Shown here one piece after another: positions 1 through 9,605 of a stretch of 64,000 bases of DNA (position 1 is the first letter of the stretch; each line of letters opens with the position of its first letter). The DNA is from Symbiodinium natans (lineage: Eukaryota > Sar > Dinophyceae > Suessiales > Symbiodiniaceae). The position numbers and the translations under genes are program-made. Under the pieces are notes generated by a model. That model saw only the letters and a list, made by a program, of their open reading frames with translations, did no database searches and was not told the DNA's origin. The stretch is from NCBI GenBank assembly GCA_905221605.1, contig CAJNDS010001247.1:1-64000 (forward strand). Direction: 5' to 3'.

Positions 1-1026
1 ATTAGGGTGCGTCCAAGCCTGAAGCTTAAGGAGCTCGAAGATCGTGATGCGCAACTTGGAGCTTGTTGATAGTAACCCATGCCTTTGAATCATTGAGGAG
101 TTGTGTTGAACAAACCCTTAAACCCTAAACCCTAAATCCTAAACCCTACACCCTAAACCCGAGCCCCAGGAGGCTGAGACGGCTTCAGGTATGGAGTGTG
201 CGCACAGTCCCTTACATTGAGGGAACCTGCCTTCAAATGGCATCTTGTACTTTAGCCAGAGACTGAGCCCTTGCAAACCTTAAACCCTGAACCCAAAAAC
301 CCTAAACTCTCCCAAAAGCTACAAGCCCTAAGCCCCACAAGTCAAGCCGCCCCAAATCCCCTCAATCCATCCCCCCCTTCCTCAAGCACCGCCCCAAAGG
401 GAACAGATGTCCTCACAGTAGGGCTTCGGATTTGGGGTTTGGGGTTTAAGGTGTAGGCCTGCGCCCCTGAAAACCACCCCCCACCCCCCCAAAGGCTCTT
501 CGCAGGAGGCAGTAGGTCCATGGGTCGCAAAGCAGCAACCCTGAAATTAGCTAAGCCCTAAGCCCGAAGCCCTGAACCCTAAGCCCCAAACCCTAAACCC
601 TAAACCCTAAACCCTAAACCCTAAACCCCAGACCCCAAGCCCTAAGCGCTAAACCCTAAGCCCTACACGCTGAGACATAAAACCCTGAACCACCGACCAT
701 AGAGGGTCCTGAGGTTCGGCCGACTGGTTTAGGGTTTAGGGTTTAGGGTTTAGGGTTTAGGGTTTAGGGTTTAGGGTTTAGGGTTTAGGGGTGCCCGATC
801 ATATGCTTCCAGGGACCCAAGTATGGTGTTCTTTAAGGGCACTGGGAAGCTTCATCTTGGGTTTAGGGTTTCGGGTTCAGGGTTTAGGGTGAGGGGTTTA
901 GGGCAAGAGCATCATCCTAGGCACCCAAGAGCCCACCTGCAAAACCTGATCCTTGAAAGCGATCACCCCCACGGCGTACTCTTCTCTTAGGATTAGGGGG
1001 TTCAGGGTCTGAACCCGAAACCTTGC

Positions 1027-1197
1027 ACCCTAAACCCTAAACCCTAAAACCCTACAACCCCAAAACCCTAAAACCCTAAACCCTACACACTAAACCTAAA
1101 CCCTAAACCCTAAACCCTAAACCCTAAACCCTAAACCCTAAACCCTAAACCCTAAACCCTAAACCCTAAACCCTACACCCTAAACCCTAAACCCTAA
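1027..1197 (-). repeat. Telomeric-repeat tract (CCCTAAA)n
   Basis: The first 60 bases are degenerate (CCCTACA, CCCTAAAA units). A nearly perfect run of CCCTAAA follows from about 1097 to 1197, with one CCCTACA variant near the end. The tract faces an opposite-orientation TTTAGGG tract that starts about 120 bp away at 1316. Confidence 0.9.
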
Positions 1198-1400
1198 AGG
1201 GTTTCGGGGCTTCGGGGCCACAATCCCAAGCAGAGCCGGGGCCACTCCATCCAGTGAGGCCAGGGATTGGTAGTGACCTTGGGATGAACACAAGCTGGGC
1301 ATCGGATTCGGAGTTTAAGGGTTTAGGGGTTTAGGGGTTTAGGGTTTAGGGTTTAGGGTTTAGGGTTTAGGGTTTAGGGTTTAGGGTTTAGGGTCTAGGG

Positions 1401-1462
1401 TTTAGGGATACCTAAGGGTTTAGAGTTTTTTGTTTGGGGTTTGGGGTTTCGGGTTTGGGCTT
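1401..1462 (+). repeat. 62-bp dispersed duplicate, copy 1
   Basis: This stretch is identical to 2389-2450. It begins at the end of a TTTAGGG tract and runs through 'GGATACCTAAGGG' into TTTGGGG-type units. The two copies are about 1 kb apart, in the same orientation and at the same position relative to their TTTAGGG tract, so tract edge and flank were copied together. Confidence 0.85.
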
Positions 1463-2275
1463 TAGGGTTCCGGGTGTAAGCTCGGATGGAAAGAGTTGAA
1501 GCCCACCCCGGCGAGCTTGCACGCGAGGATGTAGGGGTTTTGTTGGCAAGTAGTCTCTGCAAACCTTAAATTAAACCTTGCCCTAAGGGTCCGTTTCACT
1601 CTATAGCGAAGAGTTGGGGCCTACACCTACTATTGATGAACCCTTTTAAGAAGGCCCAAGCATCTACTAAGGCGCATGGAACCCCTTAGGGCGTGGAGCC
1701 CTGGCTGTATAGATAGCTAGTCAGAAAGCGGGAAGACACGGCTTCTACATGCCTGGTGAGCGACACGGGCAAGGCGTTGCTGACCCCGATGCATTTTTGC
1801 CAAACCCGTGTTTTTTGAATCATAGAAGCCCAGGAAGCGCCGGTTCAGGGATGTCATTGCGTGAGCCTGCAGCATGTTCGCGATTTGCGACTCCGTGTCT
1901 GTCGAGTCGGGGCAGAGGAACAACCAACTTGCTGCTGAGCAAATCTTTCGCCCTCTCAGCGACCTCGGCCTTGAGCGACCTCGGCCACGCCCTCTGACCA
2001 AATGCCCCCCCCCCCGAATCCCAACAAAAACCAAAACCTTAAACCACCCCCCCCCCCCCCCGCCCCAGAATCCCGAAACCCTCAAACTCACTAAACCCAT
2101 ACCCTAAACCCCAGACCCTAAATACTGAACCCTAAACCCCTAAACCTAAACCCTACACCCTAAACTCTAAACCCTAAACCCTAAACCCTAAACCCCAAAG
2201 CCAAAACCCTCCCGCCATGTGCCGAGGCAAGCGCGGAAGAAGGCGGCCATGGAGGTGAGGAGTGCCGCCTGCTGG

Positions 2276-2515
2276 AGTTTAGGGTTTAGGGTTTAGGGTT
2301 TAGGGTTTAGGGTTTAGGGCTAGGGTTTAGGGTTTAGGGTTTAGGGTTTAGGGTTTAGGGTTTAGGGTTTAGGGTTTAGGGTTTAGGGTTTAGGGATACC
2401 TAAGGGTTTAGAGTTTTTTGTTTGGGGTTTGGGGTTTCGGGTTTGGGCTTAGGGTTTAGGGTTTAGGGTTTAGGGCTTAGGGTTTAGGGTTTGGGGTTTG
2501 GGGTTTAGGGTTGAG
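2276..2515 (+). repeat. Telomeric-repeat tract (TTTAGGG)n
   Basis: About 17 near-perfect TTTAGGG units (one shortened to TAGGGC) run to 2391. The 62-bp duplicate (2389-2450) follows, then further units mixed with TTTGGGG and TTGAGGG variants. Confidence 0.9.
2389..2450 (+). repeat. 62-bp dispersed duplicate, copy 2
   Basis: Identical to 1401-1462. In this copy the TTTAGGG unit immediately follows the shared block, whereas copy 1 continues into a degenerate flank. Confidence 0.85.
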
Positions 2516-2697
2516 GGTGGTTTAGGGTGGTTTAGGATTTAGGGTTTAGGGTTTCTAGGGTAGAGGCCTTCTAAAGTTGAACTAGGGGCTGGAGTTGGGT
2601 TTAGCCAGGGTTAGGGTCTGGAGCTTGCGGAGCTCCTTAGTTTTCCGGTTTGAGCTTCCGGGTTTAGGGTCTGCAATATCCAAGGGAATGTAGGCCG

Positions 2698-2819
2698 ATA
2701 TGGGGGTTTCACGAACTTAGGGGTACCCTGAATATACCCCCAAATAGTAAAATCTCCATAATCGGAACCCCCCCAAAAAGGGTACCCCGATTTTCGTAGA
2801 CTCCCACATGTATCCGAGG
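2698..2819. mobile_element. Inverted-repeat element, family C
   Basis: The left end is GGGGGTTTCACGAACTTAGG and the right end is the inverse of the same pattern (GATTTTCGTAGACTCCC). The centre carries the family hallmark CCCCAAATAGTA. Similar elements lie at 28819, 38208, 42595, 45011, 49190, 53179 and 61288. No coding capacity is seen, so this is probably a MITE. Confidence 0.65.
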
Positions 2820-3821
2820 GTTGATCTTGATGCTGGACAGGTTTTTGATAAGGTCGAGGCTCTCAAAGCTCAGGTCTACAGTGGTTAAGGCTAATCTGGG
2901 TCTACCCCAAACCCTAAACCCTAAACCCTAAACCCTAAACCCTAAACCCTAAACCCTAAACCCTAAACCCTAAACCGCTCCAAACCCCAAGGGCTCCTAA
3001 AAGTCGTTTGGTAAACCGTAAACTCCTAACCCCTAAGCCCTTAAAACCCAAAACCATGAAGACTAAACCCTAAACCCTAAGCCCTTAAAACCCAAAACCA
3101 TGAAGCCTAAACCCTAAACCCTAAACCCTAAACCCTAAACCCTAAACCCTAAACCCTAAACCCTAAACCCTAAACCCTAAACCCTAAACCCTAAACCCAC
3201 TCGAAGCTATAAAGCCTCAACACACTTGAGCCCATGATACCCTCAAAACCCCAAAGCCCTAAAAACCTAACACCAAAAACTCGTTTTACCCCAAAGCCCC
3301 CAAACCTGCAAAATCCTAACCCCGCAACCCTAAAGCCCAAAAAACCCGTGGCATACGAAAAAACAAAGTTTCTGGTGTGCAGGGTCTATGGCTTAGGGCT
3401 CAGGGTTTAGGGTTCGAGGCTTGAGGCTTGAGGGTTGTGTTACTAATTGGGTTCAGGGTTTCATGTTTAAGGTCCCTAAACCCAAAACCCTACACCCTAA
3501 ACCCTAAACCCAAAAACCCTAAGCCCTAAGCCCTAAACCCTAAACCCTAAACCCAGGATTTGTTTTGGGGGCGCTAGGACTCAGGGCTTGAAGGTTGAAC
3601 AGTTCAGTGTTGGGGGGGCTTAGAAGAGTACAGGGCTCAGGGTTTCTCAGGTCTGGGGTTTAGGGTTTAGGGTTTAGGGTTTAGGGTTTAGGGTTTAGGG
3701 TTTAGGGTTTAGGGTTTAGGGTTTAGGGTTTAGGGTTTAGGGTTTAGGGCTTAGGGCGTAGGGCTTAATGTTTAGGGTTTGGGGGTTCCTTTTAAGGGTT
3801 AGGAAGGGTTTAGGGTTGAGG

Positions 3822-3936
3822 GTTGGGATGTTCCCCCTTAGACTAACGGCCCTTAATAGGGAATATAGAACCCCCCCCCCCCCCCCCGAATTATACTCCC
3901 GATTGTTGGCTCTTAGTATACTGGGGAACATCCGAA
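3822..3936. mobile_element. Inverted-repeat element, family B
   Basis: The left arm is GTTGGGATGTTCCCCCTTAG. The right arm ends GGGGAACATCC, its inverse. The internal hallmark CCTTAATAGGGA is present, and the middle has been expanded to a C run of about 17 (3871-3887). Other copies lie at 28356, 35394, 36977, 48796, 52841, 62800 (half) and 63341. Confidence 0.65.
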
Positions 3937-4889
3937 GTTGAGGTAAGGGACCTTAGGGGTATTTAGGGCTACTTGGGTATATAGGGGCTACATAACGTAG
4001 ATATGGGAGTTGATATAGCTGAATAAGATGAAGGGTGCCTTGTAGGGGTCCCTCCTTGTATACTTTAGCTTTGGAGCTTAGGGTTTGGGGTTTCGGGTTT
4101 CGGGCTTAGGGTGGTTACCCAGAAACTTCAAAAGCCTCAGTTAGGTAGGGTTTAGGGTTGAGGGACAATAAGTTTCGTTTAGGGTTTGGCCCCACGGTAT
4201 TGGCCAAGGCACCATGGATCTCTGTCCCCCAGCCATGGCCTGGCAAAGAGGGTTCTTCGGGTGTAGGGTTTAGGGTTCAGGGTTTAGGATTTAGGGGGTG
4301 AGGGGGTTTGGGGTCTTGATACCCCCAACATAAAACCCTAAACCCTCAACTGTAAACATGGACCCCACTACAAGCCCTGCACCCCAAAGCCGGAACTCGG
4401 GTTTTACGAGAATTGGTGCAGCATTCTCCCTCGAGCTGTCACTACCGCTGCCGCAATTGTTCCTTGATGTGTGGGAGTCCACTGACCGAATGGCTCTGTC
4501 GAGCGTTGTCCCGTGCACCGTCGCTAGCTCCCCGCAGGAATGCCGGGTGTGAAATTCGTCCTGGCCAGGGCTGCATGGGCAACCTCGGGGGGGATGCATT
4601 GGAACCGGTCCTGCTGCAATAGAGTGTAGGGTTTAGGGTTGAGGGTTCCATCGCACCAGATGTGCATCTCTGTCTCACTAGACAGGTCGGCTTATGGAAG
4701 CCCTAAGCCCGAAATCTTAAACTTAGACCCCCAACACCCCAAACCCTAAAACCCTAATCCTAAACCTTAAACCCTAAACTCTAAATCCCAAAGCCTAAAC
4801 TTAAAACCCTACAACCCTAAAGGTTTACGCCTAAACCCTGACAATGCTAGTAGCCTTTCAGGTGCCCGAACAGCCCAACAACTGCAGGG

Positions 4890-5025
4890 TCTAGGGTTTA
4901 GGGTGTGTTTAGGGTGTTTAGTGTTTAGTGTTTAGGGTTTAGGGTGTTTAGTGTTTAGGGTTTAGGGTGTTTAGGGTTTAGGGTGTTTAGGGTTTAGGGT
5001 GTTTAGTGCTTGTTTAGTGTTTAGG
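4890..5025 (+). repeat. Variant telomeric array with TTTAGTG units
   Basis: TTTAGGG, GTGTTTAGGG and TTTAGTG units alternate semi-regularly. The variant has spread locally, so the tract looks like a higher-order repeat rather than random decay of TTTAGGG. Confidence 0.8.
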
Positions 5026-5922
5026 GTTGCCCCCCCTTGGAAACCAGAGGCCACCGTCGGGTCGGACTTTGGGGTCTAGGTCTTCGGTCTACGCCTTGAC
5101 TTAAACGTCTCGAAACTTTTTAGGGTTGAAGGTCAAGGGATTCAAGGTTCAGGGTTCAGGGTTCAGGGTTTAGGGTTTAGGGTTCAGGGTTCAGGGTTTA
5201 GGGTTTAGGGTTTAGGGTTTAGGGTTTAGGGTTGAGGGTCACGGGTTTCAAGGTGTAGAGGGTAAGTAGTGGCAGAATCGCCACTCTGGAAAACCCTCCC
5301 GGCTTGAACTCTACCGAACCAGAACCCTAAAACCTAAACCCTAAACCCTAAACCCTAAACTCTAAACCCTAAACCCTAAACCCTAAACCCTAAACTCAAC
5401 CAGGAGCCGGACCAGAACCAGGGCTCCCTCAAGTCCGACATCCTTAAGCCGCAAACCCTTTATACACACTAGAACCTAAACTACTTACACCCCAACACCC
5501 CCACCCCCCACAAGCCCTAATCCCTAAGCCTAAACCCTAAACTCTAAACCCTAAACACAAAAAGCACGCGGTGAGGCACCATAAACCCCAAACCCTAAGC
5601 CCCAAACCCTAAATAATTTGCTTCATGTCACTAAGACTTTGGTAAAGAAGCTTCGCCCTGCTAGCTCCAATGCTGGGTACCCGGACATGTGTTTACTAGT
5701 TTTGGGCGACCTCACCAGAAAAGGAGGGGTTTCGGGTTTAGGGTTTAGGGTTTAGGGCTAGGGTTTAGGGTTTAGGGTTTAGGGCTAGGGTTTAGGGTTT
5801 AGGGCTAGGGTTTAGGGTTTAGGGTTTCGGGTTTAGGCTCGAGCCTCCTGGTTCGTTTCCTTCAGCGAGCAGACGTGGACGGCCATGAGAAGCCAGGCCT
5901 GATCCCCTCTATTTCCTCACCA

Positions 5923-6073
5923 CCCCTCTTAATTGCTGAGTACCCCGAAACCCTAAACCCTAAACCCTAAACCCTAAACCCTAAACCCTAAACCCTAAAC
6001 CCTAAACCCTAAACCCTAAACCCTAAACCCTAAACCCCCCTCTTAGTTGCTGAGTACCCCGAAACCCTAAACC
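5923..6073. repeat. Telomeric tract between 35-bp direct repeats
   Basis: The sequence CCCCTCTTAATTGCTGAGTA and its continuation (5923-5957) recurs at 6037-6072 with one mismatch. A pure (CCCTAAA)n run of about 12 units lies between the copies. The block could be a tandem duplication that includes the tract, or a repair-type insertion that duplicated its flank. Confidence 0.8.
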
Positions 6074-6108
6074 GGCTAAACCCGGTTCGGATGTCAATTC
6101 TTCATGGG

Positions 6109-6215
6109 CTAGGGGGCTAGGAATGACAAGGGTGCCCCCTTTTTTGGTTCAAAGGGGCTTTGAAGAAGAGCTCCTCAAACACTACGGGACAAAATTTGGG
6201 CCCACTGGGCGTCCT
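6109..6215. mobile_element. Inverted-repeat element, family A (decayed)
   Basis: The left part, CTAGGAATGACAAGGGTGCCC, and the right end, CCCACTGGGCGTCCTAG, match the family A pattern, which is CTAG-bounded with inner ends resembling GTTGCCCAGT. The centre differs from other copies. No coding capacity. Confidence 0.55.
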
Positions 6216-6814
6216 AGAGCCTGGATTTTCCCAGGACTTAAAAAAGTTCTTGGTAGCCCAGTAAACATATTGTGATAAGGCACGCACTCTGGGTTGGTTA
6301 CTTTAGAACATAAGGGAACCCATAACCCAATAAAAGGGAAGAAAGGGCTACCAAGAGTTAGGGTGTTGGGTTCTTTCAGGGCGGCTTGCGAGAGAATCAC
6401 AGCAGCCGGGTGTCCCCAGCACGATTCCAACCCTAAACCCTGAGGTTTAGGGTTTAGGGTTTAGGGTTTAGGGTTTGAACCCAAAACCCTACCACCATAT
6501 TTCGGGTACAACATCCTCAGCACCCCTAGCCCTACCGAAATGTATTAACAACGGCGGTTGCAAAACACACGCTCTCCAAAAGACAACGCTGACAACAAAC
6601 ACCGAGAACAATGGCAACAATCAATACACAGAGGAAGGCCCTAAACCCTAAACCCTAAACCCCAATAGCTAAAAGTCCAAAGCCCTGAGCCCGAACCTAA
6701 GGACATGCGAGGGCTGAGCACCCCACAATGGTCGGCAGCCCGCCTGCAGGGCCCATGAAAAAACAATCGCGACACCGAAGAACAAGAACAAGTCAGGGTT
6801 GAGAGTTCTAGGGT

Positions 6815-6853
<39 letters not shown>

Positions 6854-8346
6854 GGCTTAGGGTTTAGGGTGTAGAGGCTTTGGGGTTTAGGATAAGACAT
6901 CGAAAGACCGAACGCCCACCGTCATACAAAGATCCATCCTCGGCCGCCCTCCCACGTTTTAGGATTTAGGACCCTAAACCCGAAACTCTGAACCCTAAAC
7001 CCTAAACCCTTAACCCTAATTAAACCCTAAATCAACCCTAAACCCTAAACCCTAAACCCTTCAAACCATTAGGACCCCTAAAACCTTAGCCCGAAACCGC
7101 AGCGCCTTCCTTCTTCGGTGGGATCTGGCGCTGCTTCAGCCACCTTAGGGGATCCGAAGTGTGGACCCTGAATTCGGGTTTAGGGTTTAGGGTTTAGGGT
7201 TTAGGGCTTAGGGCTTAGGGTTTAGGGTTTAGGGTTTAGGGTTTAGGGTTTAGGGTTTAGGGTTTAGGGTTTAGGGTTTAGGGGTTTAAAACCCTTGTAC
7301 ACACTGTATATAATAAGAGCCCAGATTTCGGATCCCTATAAAGAAGGGTAAGGGACCATACTAAGGGCCCATGGGTCTTGCCTTAGATTTTGGGGGCTCT
7401 GCTGCTGGGAGGCTCTAAACCCTAAACCCTAAACCCTAAACCCTAAACCCTAAACCCTAAACCCTAAACCCTAAACCCTAAACCCTAAACCCTAGGCTCA
7501 TGGGTTTGAGGGTTGAAGGTTTAGGAGTGAGGGCTTAGGTGTGAGGGCAGGGTTTAGGATGTAGAGGCTTTGGGGTCCTAGGGTTTAGGGAAAGGTCTGC
7601 AGACACCTATAAGTAGGGTTCTAAACAAGGTAGCTGTATGTCTGACACCTACACTGTTGAGACGCTCGCATGTCGATGATGGTGGTCTGTTCCTGCACAA
7701 TCGCTTCCTCAAGGCAGCGGGTAAAACCAACAACCACGTGAACGCGAAACGCTTGAAAACTGCTTGAACGCTTGTGATCGAAACAGCTCAACTTGCTTAA
7801 GCCCAGAGTTCAGGGTTTTGCTAACTAAAGGTTAAAGGTTTAGGGTCAAGAAATGTCGGGCTTAAGGCTTGATGCACCCTAAGCCCTAAGCCTGAAGCCT
7901 AAGCCCTAGGAAAGAAAGAGCTGGCTCAACAAAATGAAACCAAAGGGTCTACTGCTTGACCCTAAACCCTAAACCCTAAACCCTAGACCCTAAACCCTAA
8001 ACCCTAACCCCTAACCCCTAACCCCTAACCCCTAACCCCTAATCCCCCCCCCCCCCCCAGAGCCCCCATTGTGGGCTCTGACCACTTGACGCATCGAAGT
8101 GTCAAGGTCACCAGCCTCGGCTCAAACAAACTTCCGGTTCCGGAGCTTCGTTGGGGGGCTTTAGGGTTTAGGGTTTAGGTTTAGGGTTTAGGGTTTAGGG
8201 TTTGGGGTTTAGGGTTTGGGGTTTAGGGTTCTTTGTAGATTAGCTTTCTGTAGCTTTCTATAGTAGTTAAATGTATAAGGGCCGTAGGAGTGTCTTGCAG
8301 AAGAGGCCCAAGACCCCATTCTTCCAGGCTTCTGATCTGTTTTGGT
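6216..8346. repeat. Telomeric tracts and unique spacers
   Basis: A related inverted-repeat pair (CTTGGTAGCCC at 6248 and GGGCTACCAAG near 6345) spans about 6248-6357. TTTAGGG tracts lie at 6445-6475, 7178-7285 and 8158-8230. A TTGAGGG array lies at 6780-6875. CCCTAAA tracts lie at 6968-7065, 7418-7494 and 7959-8000; the last grades into CCCCTAA units and a C run up to 8058. Half of a family G element is at about 7311-7376. The spacer 7590-7900 is unique with no gene recognised. Confidence 0.8.
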
Positions 8347-8459
8347 CTAGGCTGCCCAGTAACCTAGGCTTAAAAAGGGTGCCCTTTTTTGCTTAAAGGG
8401 ATTTATAAGGGAATCTAAACCCCCCAAAAAGGGAATAAGGGTACCACTGGGCATCCTAG
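8347..8459. mobile_element. Inverted-repeat element, family A (complete)
   Basis: It starts CTAGGCTGCCCAGTAACC and ends GGTACCACTGGGCATCCTAG, giving imperfect terminal inverted repeats bounded by CTAG on both sides. The interior has AAAAAGGGTGCCCTTTTTTG and a purine-rich GGGAATAAGGG. It is the cleanest uninterrupted copy and serves as the model for the copy split by the retrotransposon at 13342/22743. Confidence 0.75.
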
Positions 8460-8930
8460 TGGTGCACCAAGACCTTATTATTTGGGATCTTGGGCGCCCT
8501 TAGGGTAGGGCTTTAGGAGATTTTTGTTAGCGATGCTTAGAAGGCTTTAGCAGCTTAGTAGTTGAGGAGGCTATTTGGGGCTTTAGGAGTTTTAGCAGAA
8601 TAGCTTGGAAGGCTTTAAGAGCATGAGTAGTTAAGGAGGCTCTTAAGGGGGCTTGAGGAGTTTTTTGTAGATTGGCCTAGAGGGCTTTAGGAGCGTAGTA
8701 GATAAGGAGACCCTAAACCCTAAACCCTAATTCCCAGACCCTAAACCCTAAACCCTGAACCCTAAACCCCAAACCCAAGGCTGTTTAAAGGGTCTTTAGG
8801 AGTTGTGGTAGATTCGCTGAGGAGGTTGCGGGCTTTAGGGGCTTCAAGGGGGTGGCTTAAGCCTAAACCCTAAACCCTAAACCCTCTCTACCATATATAT
8901 TTAAAACTTAATTGTATTTTCAAAATTTGG
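8460..8930. other. Spacer with short telomeric tracts
   Basis: A G/T-rich spacer contains four loose repeats of a 'GGCTTTAGGAG...TTAGTAG' pattern between 8505 and 8715. CCCTAAA tracts follow at 8705-8780 and 8862-8887. No open frame of note. Confidence 0.6.
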
Positions 8931-9605
8931 CCGCTTTATTTTCAGAATTTGGCCGCTTTATTTTCAGAATTTGGCCGCTTTATTTTCAGAATTTGGCCGC
9001 TTTATTTTCAGAATGAGCCAAAATCAGGCCAAAGGCTAATTGAATTTCAGAATTTGGCCGCTTTATTTTCAGAATTTGGCCGCTTTATTTTCAGAATTTG
9101 GCCGGTTTTTTTTCAGAATTTGGCCGCTTTATTTTCAGAATTTGGCCGCTTCAGAATTTGGCCGCTTTATTTTCAGAATTTGGCCGCTTTATTTTCAGAA
9201 TTTGGCCGCTTTATTTTCAGAATTTGGCCGCTTTATTTTCAGAATTCGGCCGCTTTATTTTCAGAATTTAGCCGGTTTTTTTTTCAGAATTTGGCCGCTT
9301 TATTTTCAGAATTTGGCCGCTTCAGAATTTGGCCGCTTTATTTTCAGAATTTGGCCGTTTTATTTTCAGAATTTGGCCGCTTTATTTTCAGAATTCGGCC
9401 GCTTTATTTTCAGAATTTAGCCGCTTTATTTTCAGAATTTGGCCGCTTTATTTTCAGAATTTGGCCGCTTTATTTTCAGAATTTGGCCGCTTTATTTTCA
9501 GAATTTGGCCGCTTTATTTTCAGAATTTGGCCGCTTTATTTTCAGAATTTGGCCGTTTTATTTTCAGAATTTGGCCGCTTTATTTTCAGAATTTGGCCGT
9601 TTTTG
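8931..9605 (+). repeat. 22-bp satellite array, about 30 units
   Basis: The unit is GGCCGCTTTATTTTCAGAATTT. It is interrupted once by a diverged segment (9012-9047), and two units are shortened to GGCCGCTTCAGAATTT (near 9146 and 9317). Marker variants (GGCCGGTTTTTT at 9100 and 9270, plus the two short units) recur about 170 bp apart, so a block of units was duplicated as a higher-order repeat. Because 22 is not a multiple of 3 and the unit has no stop, all three forward frames stay open. I read the frames as a by-product, not a gene. Each unit contains TTTTCAG, which resembles a 3' splice site. Confidence 0.9.

Larger units (their letters stand above)
1..2697. repeat. Interstitial telomeric repeats with unique spacers
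   Basis: CCCTAAA-orientation tracts lie at about 112-160, 553-670 and 2099-2210, besides the long one at 1027-1197. TTTAGGG-orientation tracts lie at about 728-790, 860-905 and 1316-1410, besides 2276-2515. The spacers (for example 1480-2040) are ordinary mixed-composition DNA. They carry only short open frames with no recognisable domain, and two C-rich runs near 2005-2060. A 62-bp stretch at 1401-1462 recurs at 2389-2450. I see no gene here. Confidence 0.85.
2820..6108. repeat. Telomeric tracts, variants and spacers
   Basis: CCCTAAA tracts lie at 2909-2972, 3060-3196, 3476-3555, 4735-4825 (degenerate), 5323-5398 and 5948-6037. TTTAGGG tracts lie at 3655-3750, 5120-5242 (with TTCAGGG units) and 5728-5836 (with repeated TAGGGC units). 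A 45-bp tandem duplication sits at about 3032-3120. The spacers at 3950-4250 and 4340-4680 are unique and contain short frames only. I recognise no gene. Confidence 0.85.

Noticed and set aside
1-160. True chromosome end
   Set aside because: CCCTAAA units at the left edge are few and degenerate, and equally strong tracts occur throughout in both orientations.
8931-9605. CRISPR-like array
   Set aside because: Repeats are contiguous without spacers, and the context is eukaryotic.
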